Source: Oscillospiraceae bacterium MB08-C2-2
Lineage (GTDB): Bacteria; Bacillota; Clostridia; Oscillospirales; Ruminococcaceae
Direction: 5' to 3'
Length of the DNA stretch: 64,000 nucleotides
Assembly (NCBI GenBank): GCA_035621215.1
Contig: CP141729.1
Coordinates: 580,944 to 644,943, forward strand
Positions 1-8,779 of this stretch are shown here, piece after piece. The translations under genes and the position numbers were made by a program. Numbering within the stretch: the first letter of the stretch is position 1; the number at the start of each line of letters is the position of its first letter. The notes below the pieces were generated by a model, which was given only the letters and a program-made list of their open reading frames with translations, did no database searches and was not told where the DNA came from.

Positions 1-111
1 AAAGAAATAGAATGCCGGATATCCATTGCTGTTTGCCCCATAAGACCTTGAAAAGCCTATGGAAAGTCTCGTGAGTATACAAACTGTTCACAATTGGGAC
101 AGAAAACGGCG

Positions 112-139
112 TTGATTTTGCCAGATAATAGTATATAAT
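112..139 (+). promoter_or_regulatory. Sigma-A type promoter of the RING-finger gene
   Basis: TTGATT at 112-117 and TATAAT at 134-139 are separated by 16 bases. The transcript would have a leader of about 130 bases before the ATG at 277. The leader is C/G-rich near 145-240 and I recognise no riboswitch in it. Bases 1-111 show no gene. Confidence 0.5.
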
Positions 140-276
140 ATTTGTAGAACAACGCTCCCGCAGTTGGGAAACAAACCGGCCTTCCCAAAGTTTGGGCCCG
201 GGTTTCCGCTGTCTGCTTTTGGTGGTCTGAGTGGACCCTGGAGTAAAATAACGTTAGGATTGGGAAAGGAAAACCT

Positions 277-1320
277 ATGGCTAATTATATAGGGGTTCGG
301 TGTCCTGTTTGTGATAAAAAATTCAGCACTCACGATGATATTGTAGTATGCCCAAAATGTGGAGCTCCCCATCACCGGGAATGCTATGCCCAAGTGGGGG
401 ACTGTGCTTTTGCCAAGGAACATATGACCGGGAAAGCATGGGTTAACCCGTTGGAGCAGCAGGCGCAGGAGCAGGCGGCCGCTCAGGCTGCGGCTCGGGC
501 ACAGCCTGTTCGCTGTGAGCGCTGCAATGCCTATAATCCCGGGGAATATCCTTTTTGTCAGGTGTGTGGGGCAAAGATGCCCAGCCGTGAGCAGCCCGAA
601 GATTCAAGTAGTCATACACATACGCATACCCACGCACATACACAGAACCAGCCTGAGAACTGGCCTCAGCCAGGATTTGTTTTCAGTGCGCCGGAAACGA
701 ACGCGGCTTTTTCCGCTTATGGCGGGCTGAATCCGGATGAAAGCATTGCCGGAGAATCGGTTCGGGATATTGCGTTTTTTCTGGGAGCTCGTCCAGCCTA
801 TTATCTCCATCGGTTTAAACTCTTTGACCAGACCAAGCGAATGATTACGGCCAATTGGAGTGCCGCTATTCTTGGCTTTATGTATTATTTCTATCGAAAA
901 ATGTACAAAATCGGCGTGGCGCTGCTGGCGGTTACATTGGTGTGTATGATTCCCCGCTTGCTGTATGCCTATTACTATACACCCTATATGCTGAATCAGA
1001 TGGGCTTGGGCCCCGCTGTAACGCTGGATCAGACACTGCTTGATTTTTATGCTCAACTCAGCAACATCACCACTTCGGTGCAGTTTGGGCTGACTATTAC
1101 CTTATCCTTTTTTGCAAACCGTATTTATTATAAAAGAGTCATTGATTCTGTCAAAACCATTCGCGAAAGCACCCAGCAAATGGTGGATGAGCAGACCTAT
1201 GTGGCACAGCTTTCCACCCGAGGCGGAATCAGCGTGAAGGCTGTGGGCTTTGTGATACTGGCTGTTTCTGTAATCTATTTTCTTGCCAGCTTTGGTGTTG
1301 CTGTATCTATTTTATATTAA
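277..1320 (+). CDS. Prokaryotic RING-finger / zinc-ribbon membrane protein with DUF2628-like region
   Basis: 347 residues. The N-terminus has a RING-like cysteine/histidine cluster (C9, C12, C25, C28, H32/H33, C36, C43), as in the prokaryotic RING family. An Ala/Gln-rich helix follows, then a second zinc ribbon (C80, C83, C94, C97). Next is a His-Thr alternation with five histidines at 113-121. The C-terminal half has several hydrophobic segments, from about residue 195 to the end, resembling DUF2628. The likely topology is a cytoplasmic zinc domain anchored in the membrane. The ribosome site is AAAGGAAAA before ATG 277. The function is unknown; a scaffold or protein-protein role is a guess. 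It stands alone upstream of galU. Confidence 0.75.
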   Translation: MANYIGVRCPVCDKKFSTHDDIVVCPKCGAPHHRECYAQVGDCAFAKEHMTGKAWVNPLEQQAQEQAAAQAAARAQPVRCERCNAYNPGEYPFCQVCGAKMPSREQPEDSSSHTHTHTHAHTQNQPENWPQPGFVFSAPETNAAFSAYGGLNPDESIAGESVRDIAFFLGARPAYYLHRFKLFDQTKRMITANWSAAILGFMYYFYRKMYKIGVALLAVTLVCMIPRLLYAYYYTPYMLNQMGLGPAVTLDQTLLDFYAQLSNITTSVQFGLTITLSFFANRIYYKRVIDSVKTIRESTQQMVDEQTYVAQLSTRGGISVKAVGFVILAVSVIYFLASFGVAVSILY

Positions 1321-1480
1321 TAATATTAATGAAGGCTTAAAATTGGAAGAAAATGGTGCTTCCATAACAACGTCTTGATGGCTCTGTGGCCTGAATTTAT
1401 GTAAAAGCGGATGTGGATTCTGCAGCGGCGCGCAGCCAAAATGTGTGCCGCTTACTTTTTGAAATTGAGGAGAACCAAAT

Positions 1481-2350
1481 ATGAAGGTACGTAAGGCTGT
1501 TATTCCGGCAGCGGGTCTGGGAACCCGTGTGTTGCCTGCTTCCAAAAGTATGCCCAAGGAGATGCTGCCTCTTGTGGATAAGCCGGCTATCCAGTTTGTT
1601 GTGGAAGAGGCTGTCCGGGCTGGTATTGAGGATATCCTGATTATAACCAGCCGGGGAAAAACCATTATGGAGGATCATTTTGACCGTTCCCCCGAGCTGG
1701 AAGCCCGTCTCAAAGCAGGGGGGAAGGATGCCCTTTATGAAGAAATGCTGGCCATTTCCAAGTTGGCTAATATTCAATACGTCCGCCAGAAGGAAACCCT
1801 GGGATTGGGACATGCCGTTTATCAGGCAAAGTCTTTTGTGGGCGATCAGCCCTTTGCCGTTCTCTATGGCGATGATGTCATCATTGGTGAGAACTCTGCC
1901 TGCGGAGAGCTTTGTGAGGCCTATGAAAAATATGGTCTGGGTGTTGCGGGCATCAAGCCGGTGGAACTTTCTGAAATCGGCAAATACTGCTCTTTAGAGG
2001 TTGCGCCTCTGGAAGAGCGCCGCTTTAAGGTTACCGATATGATTGAAAAGCCTGCGCCTCATGAGGTTATGTCCAACTATTCCATACTGGGCCGCTGTGT
2101 GCTTCCTCCCTCTGTGTTCGGTATTTTGGCCGATATTCCCAAGGGCGCGGGCGGTGAATACCAGCTTACCGATGCCATGAAGATTCTGGCTCGGGGCGAG
2201 GGGATGATTGGGGTGGAATACACCGGAACCCGGTACGATATGGGCAACAAGCTGGGTTATTTGCAGGCTTGTGTGGAAGTAGCGCTGAGCCACGCCGAAA
2301 TCGGAGCCGATTTCAGGGAGTATCTGCGGGTTTTGGCCGCTTCATTGTAA
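1481..2350 (+). CDS. galU: UTP--glucose-1-phosphate uridylyltransferase
   Basis: 289 residues, the usual GalU length. It makes UDP-glucose from UTP and glucose-1-phosphate for envelope polysaccharides and glycolipids. The nucleotide-binding signature AAGLGTRVLPASK lies at residues 10-22, followed by PKEMLPLVDKPAIQ. The catalytic-core segment ITSRGK is near 50, and EKP and GEYQLTDA occur in the expected places. GAGGAGAA lies about 7 bases before the ATG. It appears monocistronic; the ribosomal-protein promoter follows 53 bases after the stop. Confidence 0.95.
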   Translation: MKVRKAVIPAAGLGTRVLPASKSMPKEMLPLVDKPAIQFVVEEAVRAGIEDILIITSRGKTIMEDHFDRSPELEARLKAGGKDALYEEMLAISKLANIQYVRQKETLGLGHAVYQAKSFVGDQPFAVLYGDDVIIGENSACGELCEAYEKYGLGVAGIKPVELSEIGKYCSLEVAPLEERRFKVTDMIEKPAPHEVMSNYSILGRCVLPPSVFGILADIPKGAGGEYQLTDAMKILARGEGMIGVEYTGTRYDMGNKLGYLQACVEVALSHAEIGADFREYLRVLAASL

Positions 2351-2403
2351 AAGGCTTTGCATTTGCTAAAAAGTCCGCTTTTGGCAGGAACGGTAAAATT
2401 TTC

Positions 2404-2432
2404 TTGACTTGTCCCTGATAAACTGCTATACT
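2404..2432 (+). promoter_or_regulatory. Promoter of the rpsF-ssb-rpsR operon
   Basis: TTGACT at 2404-2409, a 17-base spacer, and TATACT at 2427-2432. The start point would be near 2439, leaving a leader of about 95 bases before the rpsF ATG. Confidence 0.75.
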
Positions 2433-2440
2433 ATCAGGTA

Positions 2441-2500
2441 TTGCGGTGTGACCTATTTATAAAATTGCCGCAAACATCCTTACTCTGCCCTCATCGGCAG
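2441..2500 (+). promoter_or_regulatory. Structured rpsF leader (possible S6:S18 autoregulatory element)
   Basis: Two hairpins precede the rpsF ribosome site. TTGCGG (2441-2446) pairs with CCGCAA (2468-2473), and CTGCC (2485-2489) pairs with GGCAG (2496-2500). S6:S18 mRNA autoregulation through a stem with an unpaired CCG is known in bacteria. The position here fits, but I could not match the full consensus, so this is a suggestion only. Confidence 0.35.
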
Positions 2501-2532
2501 GGTCTTATGTCCAGAAGGAGGTGTATCAACGT

Positions 2533-2889
2533 ATGGCCAATCTTATCGCAAAGTATGAAACTGTCATGATTTTCAATGCACAAGCCGGTGAAGAAGGTGT
2601 CAAGGAGCTTTTCGAGCGCTTCAAGACTCTGATTCAGGAAAATGGCGGCACCATCGACAGCGTCGAAGAATGGGGCAAGCGCCGTTTTGCTTACCCGATC
2701 AAAGACGAGCTGGAGGGTTATTATTACCTGGTGAACTTCACCAGCAAGCCGTCTCTTCCCGCTGAGCTGGATCGTGTTTATAAAATCACGGACGGCGTGC
2801 TCCGCAGCCTGATCATTCACAAGGAAGAGCCCAAGGAGTATCACAAGAAGAAAAAAGATGTAAAGCCCGAGGCAGAAAAGGCGGTGTAG
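2533..2889 (+). CDS. rpsF: 30S ribosomal protein S6
   Basis: 118 residues from the ATG at 2533. An upstream in-frame GTG at 2521 overlaps the AAGGAGG ribosome site and is rejected as start. The sequence has the S6 ferredoxin-like fold pattern, with NLIAKYETVMIFN at the start and EEWGKRRFAYPIKDE followed by GYYYLVNF in the middle. The tail is basic and Lys-rich. S6 pairs with S18 on the small-subunit platform. First gene of the conserved rpsF-ssb-rpsR operon; ssb starts 3 bases after its stop. Confidence 0.97.
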   Translation: MANLIAKYETVMIFNAQAGEEGVKELFERFKTLIQENGGTIDSVEEWGKRRFAYPIKDELEGYYYLVNFTSKPSLPAELDRVYKITDGVLRSLIIHKEEPKEYHKKKKDVKPEAEKAV

Positions 2890-2892
2890 TGG

Positions 2893-3360
2893 ATGTATAA
2901 CAGAGCTATTTTGATGGGAAGGCTGACTGCCGATCCAGAACTAAAGCAAACGCCCAATGGCGTATCTGTATGCTCTTTCCGCATTGCTGTTGATCGTGGC
3001 TATACCCCAAGGGGCGACGAACGCCAAACCGATTTTTTGGATATTGTTGCTTGGAGAAGTCAAGCGGAATTTGTCAGTAAATATTTCAATAAGGGTAAGA
3101 TGATTTTGGTGGAGGGTTCCATTGAAACTCGTCAATATACCGATAAGGACGGCAACAACCGCCGTGTGTTTGAAATCATTGCCGATAATGTTCGTTTTGC
3201 CGAGAGCAAAAGCGCATCTGCTCCTTCCCGCGGCGGCAATGAATCCATGTCCTTTCCCGCTCCGAATCAGGCTCCCGCTGCTAATGCAGGGGTATCTTAT
3301 TCCAGCGGCAATGTGGACGATTTTGCAGAACTTGATGATGACGGCGATTTGCCGTTTTAA
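2893..3360 (+). CDS. ssb: Single-stranded DNA-binding protein
   Basis: 155 residues. The OB fold covers about 1-105, starting MYNRAILMGRLTADPELK and continuing with SFRIAVDR, TDFLDIVAWR and KGKMILVEGSI. A low-complexity linker follows. The C-terminus is the acidic tip DDDGDLPF that recruits replication and repair partners. It coats single-stranded DNA during replication and repair. It sits between rpsF and rpsR, the usual Firmicutes order, and is co-transcribed from the rpsF promoter. Confidence 0.97.
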   Translation: MYNRAILMGRLTADPELKQTPNGVSVCSFRIAVDRGYTPRGDERQTDFLDIVAWRSQAEFVSKYFNKGKMILVEGSIETRQYTDKDGNNRRVFEIIADNVRFAESKSASAPSRGGNESMSFPAPNQAPAANAGVSYSSGNVDDFAELDDDGDLPF

Positions 3361-3395
3361 CTTCTTAAACCCAATGAAAGCAAGGAGGGTTGTTC

Positions 3396-3662
3396 ATGGA
3401 TAGACCTGATAGATCTGACCGTTCCGAGCGTCCCGGCAGAGGCGGCCCCAGAAAGGGCAGAAAAAAAGTATGCTCCTTTTGTGTGGATCGTGTTCACGAC
3501 ATCGATTATAAGGATGTCCCCCGTCTGCGGCGTTATCTTTCCGAGCGGGCTAAGATTGTTCCCCGTCGGGTAACCGGAACCTGCGCACGCCATCAGCGTC
3601 AGTTGACTCTGGCTATTAAACGTGCGCGTCATTTGGCATTCCTGCCTTATGTCAGCGAATAA
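3396..3662 (+). CDS. rpsR: 30S ribosomal protein S18
   Basis: 88 residues from ATG 3396, with AAGGAGG at 3383-3389. An earlier in-frame TTG at 3390 touches the ribosome site and is not used. The N-terminus is Arg/Gly/Asp-rich. The core contains [28 protein letters not shown] and [15 protein letters not shown], the S18 signature. The cysteines KVCSFC and TGTC match the zinc-type S18 variant. Last gene of the operon; a terminator follows at 3685. Confidence 0.96.
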   Translation: MDRPDRSDRSERPGRGGPRKGRKKVCSFCVDRVHDIDYKDVPRLRRYLSERAKIVPRRVTGTCARHQRQLTLAIKRARHLAFLPYVSE

Positions 3663-3684
3663 GCCCCAATAAGTGTATTTTTTA

Positions 3685-3727
3685 AGCTCCCCCCACTGTG
3701 GCTTCATGGCGGGTAGGGGGCTTTTCT
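3685..3727 (+). terminator. Terminator after rpsR
   Basis: AAGC(T)CCCCC pairs with GGGGGCTT across a loop, with one bulge, and is followed by TTTTC. It ends the ribosomal-protein operon. Confidence 0.6.
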
Positions 3728-3784
3728 ATTCCCCTTAGGCAGTTTTGTGTAAGGGCAACAAATATTGTGTTTGTGAAGCAAAGT

Positions 3785-3811
3785 AAAGGCGCAGTTGAAT
3801 GCTGCGCCTTT
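3785..3811. terminator. Perfect 10-bp hairpin between rpsR and the pseudouridine synthase gene
   Basis: AAAGGCGCAG pairs exactly with CTGCGCCTTT around a 7-base loop. With converging genes on both sides it probably terminates the leftward pseudouridine synthase transcript and may also back up the rpsR terminator. Confidence 0.6.
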
Positions 3812-3890
3812 CTTTACAGGTATATGATGAGATTGTTTTATCTGTGCAGCAAAGGGCCGCAGGCCGCATTGATTTTCAATCTATTTGCGT

Positions 3891-4868
3891 TTATATGCCG
3901 GGGGTGTTTAAGTTAACCCCTCCAAATCCGCCTTGCTCCAGCATAGGCACACTTGGCAGTGAGAAGCTTTTGCCCTTTAGATAGTTGAGCGGTCCGGCAT
4001 CGGTTGGAAAATCAAGAATCAGCTTATAGGCGCACAAGGCCTGAAACTGGAAGGCACTGTCACGGTTCATGCGGTTTACTCCATATTTGGTATCTCCCAG
4101 CAGTGGGTGGCCAATCGAAGCCATATGTGCCCGAATCTGATGGGTCCGCCCTGTCAGAAGCTTGATTTCCAAAAGGCTCAGATCCTTTCGCACAGCCAGC
4201 ACCCGATAGCTTGTGAGAGCAGTTTTAGCACCGGGAACAGGGGCCTTGCTAATGCGCACCGTGTTGGTGGCAGAATCCTTGGTATGATATCCTTTGAGCA
4301 GAGCGCTCTTTTGGGTGGGAACACCGTGCACTATGCAGAGATACAGCTTGGTAATTTCACGATCCTTAATTTTTTGGTTCATTATCTGCAAGGCCTCAAA
4401 GGTCTTGGCCGCAATGACCAGACCACCAGTGTTGCGGTCAATCCGATTGCACAGAGCCGGGGTGAAGCTGTTCTCTAAGTCGGGAATATATTCATTTTTT
4501 TTGTATAAATAATGAAGTATCCGCATGATTAAAGTATCCCGATCATGGCCATCCCCCTCATGAACCAACAGGCCCGGTTGTTTATTGATGATCAAAAGTT
4601 GATCATCTTCATATACAACATCCAGATCACTGGGTGCACTGCGAAAATCCACCGTCTGTTCCTGAAAAAACTCATCTGAAATATAAAGGGATACCACACT
4701 TCCCACAACCAGCCGATCAGAGCCTGCGGCTCGTTTTCCGTCTATTTTAATGCGCTTGAGGCGCAGATATTTTTGCATCAGGCTGGTGGGCAAAAGCGGA
4801 ACTGCCTTGTGCAGAAACTTATCCAGCCGCTGCCCGGCATCGTTGGATTGGATATGAAACTCTTTCAT
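3891..4868 (-). CDS. RluA-family pseudouridine synthase (RluC/RluD-like) with S4 domain
   Basis: 325 residues from the ATG at 4868. An AGAGGAG site lies just upstream, so the longer frame to 4910 is rejected. The N-terminal S4-like RNA-binding domain covers about 1-70 (DAGQRLDKFLHKAVP). The catalytic domain has the RluA motif RIDRNTGGLVIAAKT with its catalytic Asp. LLTGRTHQIRAHMASIGHPLLGD is the matching C-terminal signature, given here as two adjoining motifs: LLTGRTHQIR, then AHMASIGHPLLGD. It should isomerise uridines in rRNA. The exact target site cannot be told from sequence. It is monocistronic and converges with rpsR. Confidence 0.9.
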   Translation of the reverse strand: MKEFHIQSNDAGQRLDKFLHKAVPLLPTSLMQKYLRLKRIKIDGKRAAGSDRLVVGSVVSLYISDEFFQEQTVDFRSAPSDLDVVYEDDQLLIINKQPGLLVHEGDGHDRDTLIMRILHYLYKKNEYIPDLENSFTPALCNRIDRNTGGLVIAAKTFEALQIMNQKIKDREITKLYLCIVHGVPTQKSALLKGYHTKDSATNTVRISKAPVPGAKTALTSYRVLAVRKDLSLLEIKLLTGRTHQIRAHMASIGHPLLGDTKYGVNRMNRDSAFQFQALCAYKLILDFPTDAGPLNYLKGKSFSLPSVPMLEQGGFGGVNLNTPGI

Positions 4869-5068
4869 CAAAATCTCCTCTAACGGTATCAATTGGCTAA
4901 AGTATATCACAATTTTTCAGACAATTAAATATGGTGGTTAACATTTTGGTAAAATACAGAGGGGAGAGTTCTAGCTAAGCGATATGTTTTAGTGTATAAT
5001 GAAAGAAACAACCGAGCAACGGTTTGCGTGAAAAATATGAATGACATTATGAGGATGGGTGGTAGCGC

Positions 5069-5767
5069 TTGTCAAAGATCCATCAGGGACATAGGGAGCG
5101 ACTAAAGGAAAAATTTCGTACGAATGGGCTTGGCGGATTTGCACCTCATGAGATGCTGGAATTTTTGCTTTTTTATTCTGTACCCCGCAGAGATACCAAT
5201 GAAATCGGCCATGAGCTGATCAATACTTTCAGTTCGATTTCAGGGGTATTTGATGCTCCATATAATATGCTAACCGATATACCGGGAATAGGCGATGAAT
5301 CAGCCACTTTGATTAAGTTGATTCCGGAACTGTGCCGGGTCTATCTGGACGATATGTATGCAGTGAGCAACAAAAATGTAATCAATGACCATGTGGCAGC
5401 CAAAGATTATGTAAAAAGCAAATTTTTGGGCAGAACCAATGAAGAGGTTCTTTTAATTTGCTTAGGCTATAATAAAAAGGTGTTGCTTTGCACCAAGATT
5501 GCCGAAGGTTCAATGGAGAGAGTAGCAATTACACCCAGTGAGGTGGTTAAAACAGCACTTAAGGTTAACAGCGTGACAGCGATGTTGGCCCATAACCATC
5601 CGGGGGGCTTCTGTTTGCCCTCTCAGGCGGATATGTTCACGACTCGGCAGATTTTAAAGGCTCTGAAATTTGTGAATATTCAGCTGATTGATCACATTAT
5701 CGTGGGCAGTGACGGTGTTTATTCCATGGAAGAAAAGGGCATGTTTCCACCGCACAATGTGGTGTAA
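5069..5767 (+). CDS. radC: RadC/UPF0758 family JAB-domain protein
   Basis: 232 residues, TTG start at 5069 (MSKIHQGHRERLK). The N-terminal part is helix-hairpin-helix-like, with LTDIPGIGDESA near 70-80. The C-terminal JAB/MPN domain has the metal motif AHNHPGGFCLPSQAD around residues 174-188, where family members normally read HNHPSGDPxPSxxD. The fold is that of a JAMM-type metalloprotease or nuclease. The older idea of a RadC DNA-repair role is not well supported. A TATAAT lies near 4998. It is monocistronic. Confidence 0.85.
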   Translation: MSKIHQGHRERLKEKFRTNGLGGFAPHEMLEFLLFYSVPRRDTNEIGHELINTFSSISGVFDAPYNMLTDIPGIGDESATLIKLIPELCRVYLDDMYAVSNKNVINDHVAAKDYVKSKFLGRTNEEVLLICLGYNKKVLLCTKIAEGSMERVAITPSEVVKTALKVNSVTAMLAHNHPGGFCLPSQADMFTTRQILKALKFVNIQLIDHIIVGSDGVYSMEEKGMFPPHNVV

Positions 5768-5875
5768 CTGCCCAAACGGCCTGGCGGTTTCGGTAAAATC
5801 CAGCGTATAGTTAATTTGCTTTCAAACTATTTCAAAGACTGTTTAAAATGAGATTGGTATAAGTGAGGTTTGTTT

Positions 5876-7060
5876 ATGATTGTAAAACCAAAAATGCGGG
5901 GATTTATTTGCACCACTGCCCATCCGGAGGGATGTGCCGCCAATGTCCGGGAGCAGGTGGCGTATGTTCAGGGGCAGAAGCCTATTGATGGCCCCAAAAG
6001 AGTGCTGGTGGTGGGTTCCTCCACCGGATATGGTCTGGCTTCCCGTATAGCTGCTTCATTTGGCTGCGGTGCTGAATCCGTGGGCATTTATTTTGAAAAG
6101 CCCGGTTCAGGCAACAGGACTGCCTCAGCCGGCTGGTATAACAACCAAGCTTTTGAGCAGGAGGCACAGGCCGCCGGGCTGACAGCCGTTGGAATCAATG
6201 GTGATGCTTATTCCAAGGAAGTGAAGGAGCAGGCCATTCAGGCAATCCGGGAGCAGCTTTCCGGTGGTCAGGTGGATATGGTTATCTATTCCCTTGCTTC
6301 TCCCCGCCGCACTGACCCGGAAACAGGGGAGACCTACAGCTCGGTTATCAAGCCTTTGGGACAGGCCTTTTCCGGCAGAACGGTGGATTTTCACACCGGG
6401 GTGGTATCCGATGTGACCATCGAACCTGCCACACAGGAAGAGAAGGAAGGAACGGTTGCCGTTATGGGCGGCGAGGATTGGCTGCTTTGGATGCAGGCTC
6501 TCAAAGGAGCCGGTGTGCTTGCTCCCGGCTGCTGCACGGTGGCTTATTCTTATCTGGGGCCGGTCATTACCCATGCTATTTACAAGGATGGCACCATTGG
6601 CAAGGCCAAGGAAGATTTAGAGGAAAAGTGCCGTGCGATCGATCAGATGCTCGCTTCCTTTGAAGGAAAAGCGTTTGTATCAGTTAACAAGGCTCTTGTG
6701 ACCCAGTCGTCCTCCGCTATTCCGGTGGTTCCCCTGTATATTTCTCTTCTGTTTAAGGTGATGAAAGAAAAGGGAACCCACGAGGATTGCATCCAGCAGA
6801 TGTATCGAATGCTGGAGCGCCTGTTTGCCCAAGAGCCCGGTGATTGGGAGGCGGTTTCGGTGGACGAAGCCCATCGGATTCGTTTGGACGACTGGGAGAT
6901 GGAGCCTGGGGTTCAGGATGAAGTTGCCCGCCTTTGGGGCGAGATTACCACCGAGAATCTGGCGGAACACACCGATATAGCTGGCTATCGCTCAGATTTT
7001 TACCGTCTGTTTGGCTTCGGACGGACAGAACTTGATTACGAAAAGGATACGGAGGTCTAG
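5876..7060 (+). CDS. fabV: FabV/TER-type trans-2-enoyl-CoA (ACP) reductase
   Basis: 394 residues from ATG 5876. A TTG six bases earlier lies closer to the GTGAGG site and is less likely. FabV/TER features are the N-terminal GFICTTAHPEGCAANV, a glycine-rich cofactor loop (VLVVGSSTGYGLASRI), and YSLASPRRTDPETGE near the active site. The enzyme reduces trans-2-enoyl thioesters with NAD(P)H. Family members act either as a fatty acid synthesis enoyl-ACP reductase or as the crotonyl-CoA to butyryl-CoA reductase. Here it stands away from other fab genes, which leaves both roles open. A GNAT gene follows after 3 bases. Confidence 0.93.
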   Translation: MIVKPKMRGFICTTAHPEGCAANVREQVAYVQGQKPIDGPKRVLVVGSSTGYGLASRIAASFGCGAESVGIYFEKPGSGNRTASAGWYNNQAFEQEAQAAGLTAVGINGDAYSKEVKEQAIQAIREQLSGGQVDMVIYSLASPRRTDPETGETYSSVIKPLGQAFSGRTVDFHTGVVSDVTIEPATQEEKEGTVAVMGGEDWLLWMQALKGAGVLAPGCCTVAYSYLGPVITHAIYKDGTIGKAKEDLEEKCRAIDQMLASFEGKAFVSVNKALVTQSSSAIPVVPLYISLLFKVMKEKGTHEDCIQQMYRMLERLFAQEPGDWEAVSVDEAHRIRLDDWEMEPGVQDEVARLWGEITTENLAEHTDIAGYRSDFYRLFGFGRTELDYEKDTEV

Positions 7061-7063
7061 TAA

Positions 7064-7519
7064 ATGTTAAACAAGTCCCTTGCCATTCGGGATATAAAGC
7101 CGAATGACCGAGAGATTTTTTTAAATCTTTGCGGGCGTTTTTATCAGCTTCCCGCTGTGAATCACCCAGTGCCGCCTGATCATTTTGCCAGAACCTTTGA
7201 TGCCGCACTTGCTCAAAATCCTCTTGTACGGTTGCTGATGCTGGAATGGGAAGGTGAGACAGCGGGCTATTTCCAGATTGTCTTTTCCTACAGCAGCGAG
7301 GCAGGGGGGGAGGTTGTGTGGTTGGAGGAGCTGTATATACTGCCTGCCTTCCAATCAAAGGGCTTGGGCAGGGCTGTGTTGGCTTGGGTGGAACAGGAAT
7401 ATGCCGATGCCGCCCGCTTTCGCCTTGAGGTTTCTTCTGACAATGCACGGGCTGCCAAACTCTACGAAAGTTTGGGATATTCGGTGCTGCCGTATATCCA
7501 GATGATTAAAGAAAAGTAA
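7064..7519 (+). CDS. GNAT family N-acetyltransferase
   Basis: 151 residues with the GNAT fold. The acetyl-CoA binding loop is LPAFQSKGLGRAVLAWVE (Q-x-x-G-x-G/A pattern), then FRLEVSSDNARAAKLYESLGY, the typical motif B. The substrate cannot be predicted. The ATG follows the fabV stop by only 3 bases, so the two are translationally coupled. Confidence 0.85.
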   Translation: MLNKSLAIRDIKPNDREIFLNLCGRFYQLPAVNHPVPPDHFARTFDAALAQNPLVRLLMLEWEGETAGYFQIVFSYSSEAGGEVVWLEELYILPAFQSKGLGRAVLAWVEQEYADAARFRLEVSSDNARAAKLYESLGYSVLPYIQMIKEK

Positions 7520-7609
7520 AAAACTGCCAATTTTTTTAAAAAAATGAATGCGCATCGTAGCTGCGCGTGGTATACTATTTCCGTTGGGCTTTTTTATACT
7601 ATTTTATTT

Positions 7610-7627
7610 GCAAGGCGGTTGCCTTGC
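7610..7627 (+). promoter_or_regulatory. Short hairpin in the ddh leader
   Basis: GCAAGGC-GGTT-GCCTTGC is a perfect 7-bp hairpin about 45 bases before the ddh start. TATACT boxes lie upstream at 7571 and near 7595. It has no long T-run, so its role is unclear. Confidence 0.3.
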
Positions 7628-7671
7628 TGTTTATATCCCTTTTGAACTTGAACTCTTTGGGAGGACTGACT

Positions 7672-8568
7672 ATGAAAATTAAAGCAATTGTGGTGGGCTA
7701 CGGAAATATAGGCAAAAGCGTGATCCAAGCGCTTGAAGCTTCCCCTGATTTTGAATTAATCGGTATTGTGCGCCGTAAAGCCTCCTCCGATATGCCGGCA
7801 GAACTGCTCCCCTTGGTGGTGGAGGATGTGAGCCAACTGGCCTCCAAGCCGGATGTGGCGATCTTGTGCACACCTACCCGCTCAGCCCCCGATATGGCGG
7901 AAAAGCTGCTGAAAATGGGCATTCATACCGTGGATAGCTACGACATTCACACCTCCATTCTGGATGTAAAAAAGCGTCTTGATTCTGTTGCCAAGGAAGG
8001 CAAAGCCGTGGCGATTGTCTCCGCAGGCTGGGACCCCGGTTCCGATTCGGTTGTTCGCACTCTCATGGAGGCTTGTGCGCCGAAGGGGCTTACCTATACC
8101 AATTTCGGCCCCGGCATGAGCATGGGCCACACTGTATGTGTTAAAGGCAAGGAAGGGGTCAAACATGCTCTTTCCATGACCATTCCTTTGGGAACAGGTA
8201 TCCATCGCCGCATGGTTTATGTGGAGCTGGAAGAAGGCTATACCTTGGAGCAGGTGACTGCCGATATTAAGGCTGATCCTTATTTTTCTCATGACGAAAC
8301 CCATGTGATTCAGGTATCCGATGTGGATGCCCTATTGGATATGGGCCATGGGGTAAACATGACCCGCAAAGGCGTTTCGGGCACCACACAGAATCAGCTG
8401 TTTGAATTTAACATGAAAATCAACAATCCAGCTTTGACAGCACAGGTGATGGTGGGAACTGCCCGGGCGGCTTTGCGCCAACAACCCGGTGCTTATACTA
8501 TGATTGAAATTCCTGTGATTGATCTGCTGGCGGGTGACCGTGATGATTTGATCCGGCGGCTGGTGTAA
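7672..8568 (+). CDS. ddh: meso-Diaminopimelate D-dehydrogenase
   Basis: 298 residues from ATG 7672, with GGGAGG at 7659-7664. The longer frame to 7567 has no ribosome site. The Rossmann motif [10 protein letters not shown] lies at residues 8-17. Downstream are [22 protein letters not shown] and [18 protein letters not shown], diagnostic of Ddh. It converts tetrahydrodipicolinate, ammonia and NADPH to meso-DAP in one step for peptidoglycan and lysine. This bypasses the acylated DAP branches. It is monocistronic. Confidence 0.95.
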   Translation: MKIKAIVVGYGNIGKSVIQALEASPDFELIGIVRRKASSDMPAELLPLVVEDVSQLASKPDVAILCTPTRSAPDMAEKLLKMGIHTVDSYDIHTSILDVKKRLDSVAKEGKAVAIVSAGWDPGSDSVVRTLMEACAPKGLTYTNFGPGMSMGHTVCVKGKEGVKHALSMTIPLGTGIHRRMVYVELEEGYTLEQVTADIKADPYFSHDETHVIQVSDVDALLDMGHGVNMTRKGVSGTTQNQLFEFNMKINNPALTAQVMVGTARAALRQQPGAYTMIEIPVIDLLAGDRDDLIRRLV

Positions 8569-8628
8569 TGGGATAAAAGAGCCCAGCCGGGTGATTTTTC
8601 TTTTCCAAAATTTAATTGAATATGGGTA

Positions 8629-8657
8629 TTGACAGCTCTGCCGAGCTGTGCTATACT
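8629..8657 (+). promoter_or_regulatory. Consensus sigma-A promoter of the cold-shock gene
   Basis: TTGACA at 8629-8634, a 17-base spacer, and TATACT at 8652-8657. The leader from about 8664 to the ATG at 8780 is about 115 bases and contains the hairpin at 8685. Confidence 0.8.
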
Positions 8658-8684
8658 AAAGAAGATCTAAATGTACCAATAGCC

Positions 8685-8742
8685 TCACATGTATATGTAA
8701 GCCATTGAACGTTTGATGTCTTACATATACATGTGATTTTTT
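8685..8742 (+). promoter_or_regulatory. 17-bp hairpin plus T6 in the cold-shock gene leader
   Basis: The arm at 8685-8701 (TCACATGTATATGTAAG) pairs perfectly with 8720-8736, with an 18-base loop. It is followed by six T residues (8737-8742). An outer TGTAC (8672-8676) can also pair with GTACA (8743-8747). The shape is that of an intrinsic terminator, or an A/U-rich temperature-sensitive switch, inside the 5' leader. Cold-shock mRNAs are known to use structured leaders, but this one does not match one I know. Confidence 0.7.
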
Positions 8743-8779
8743 GTACAGGTAGAAATTTATTTTATGGAGGTCCAGACAC

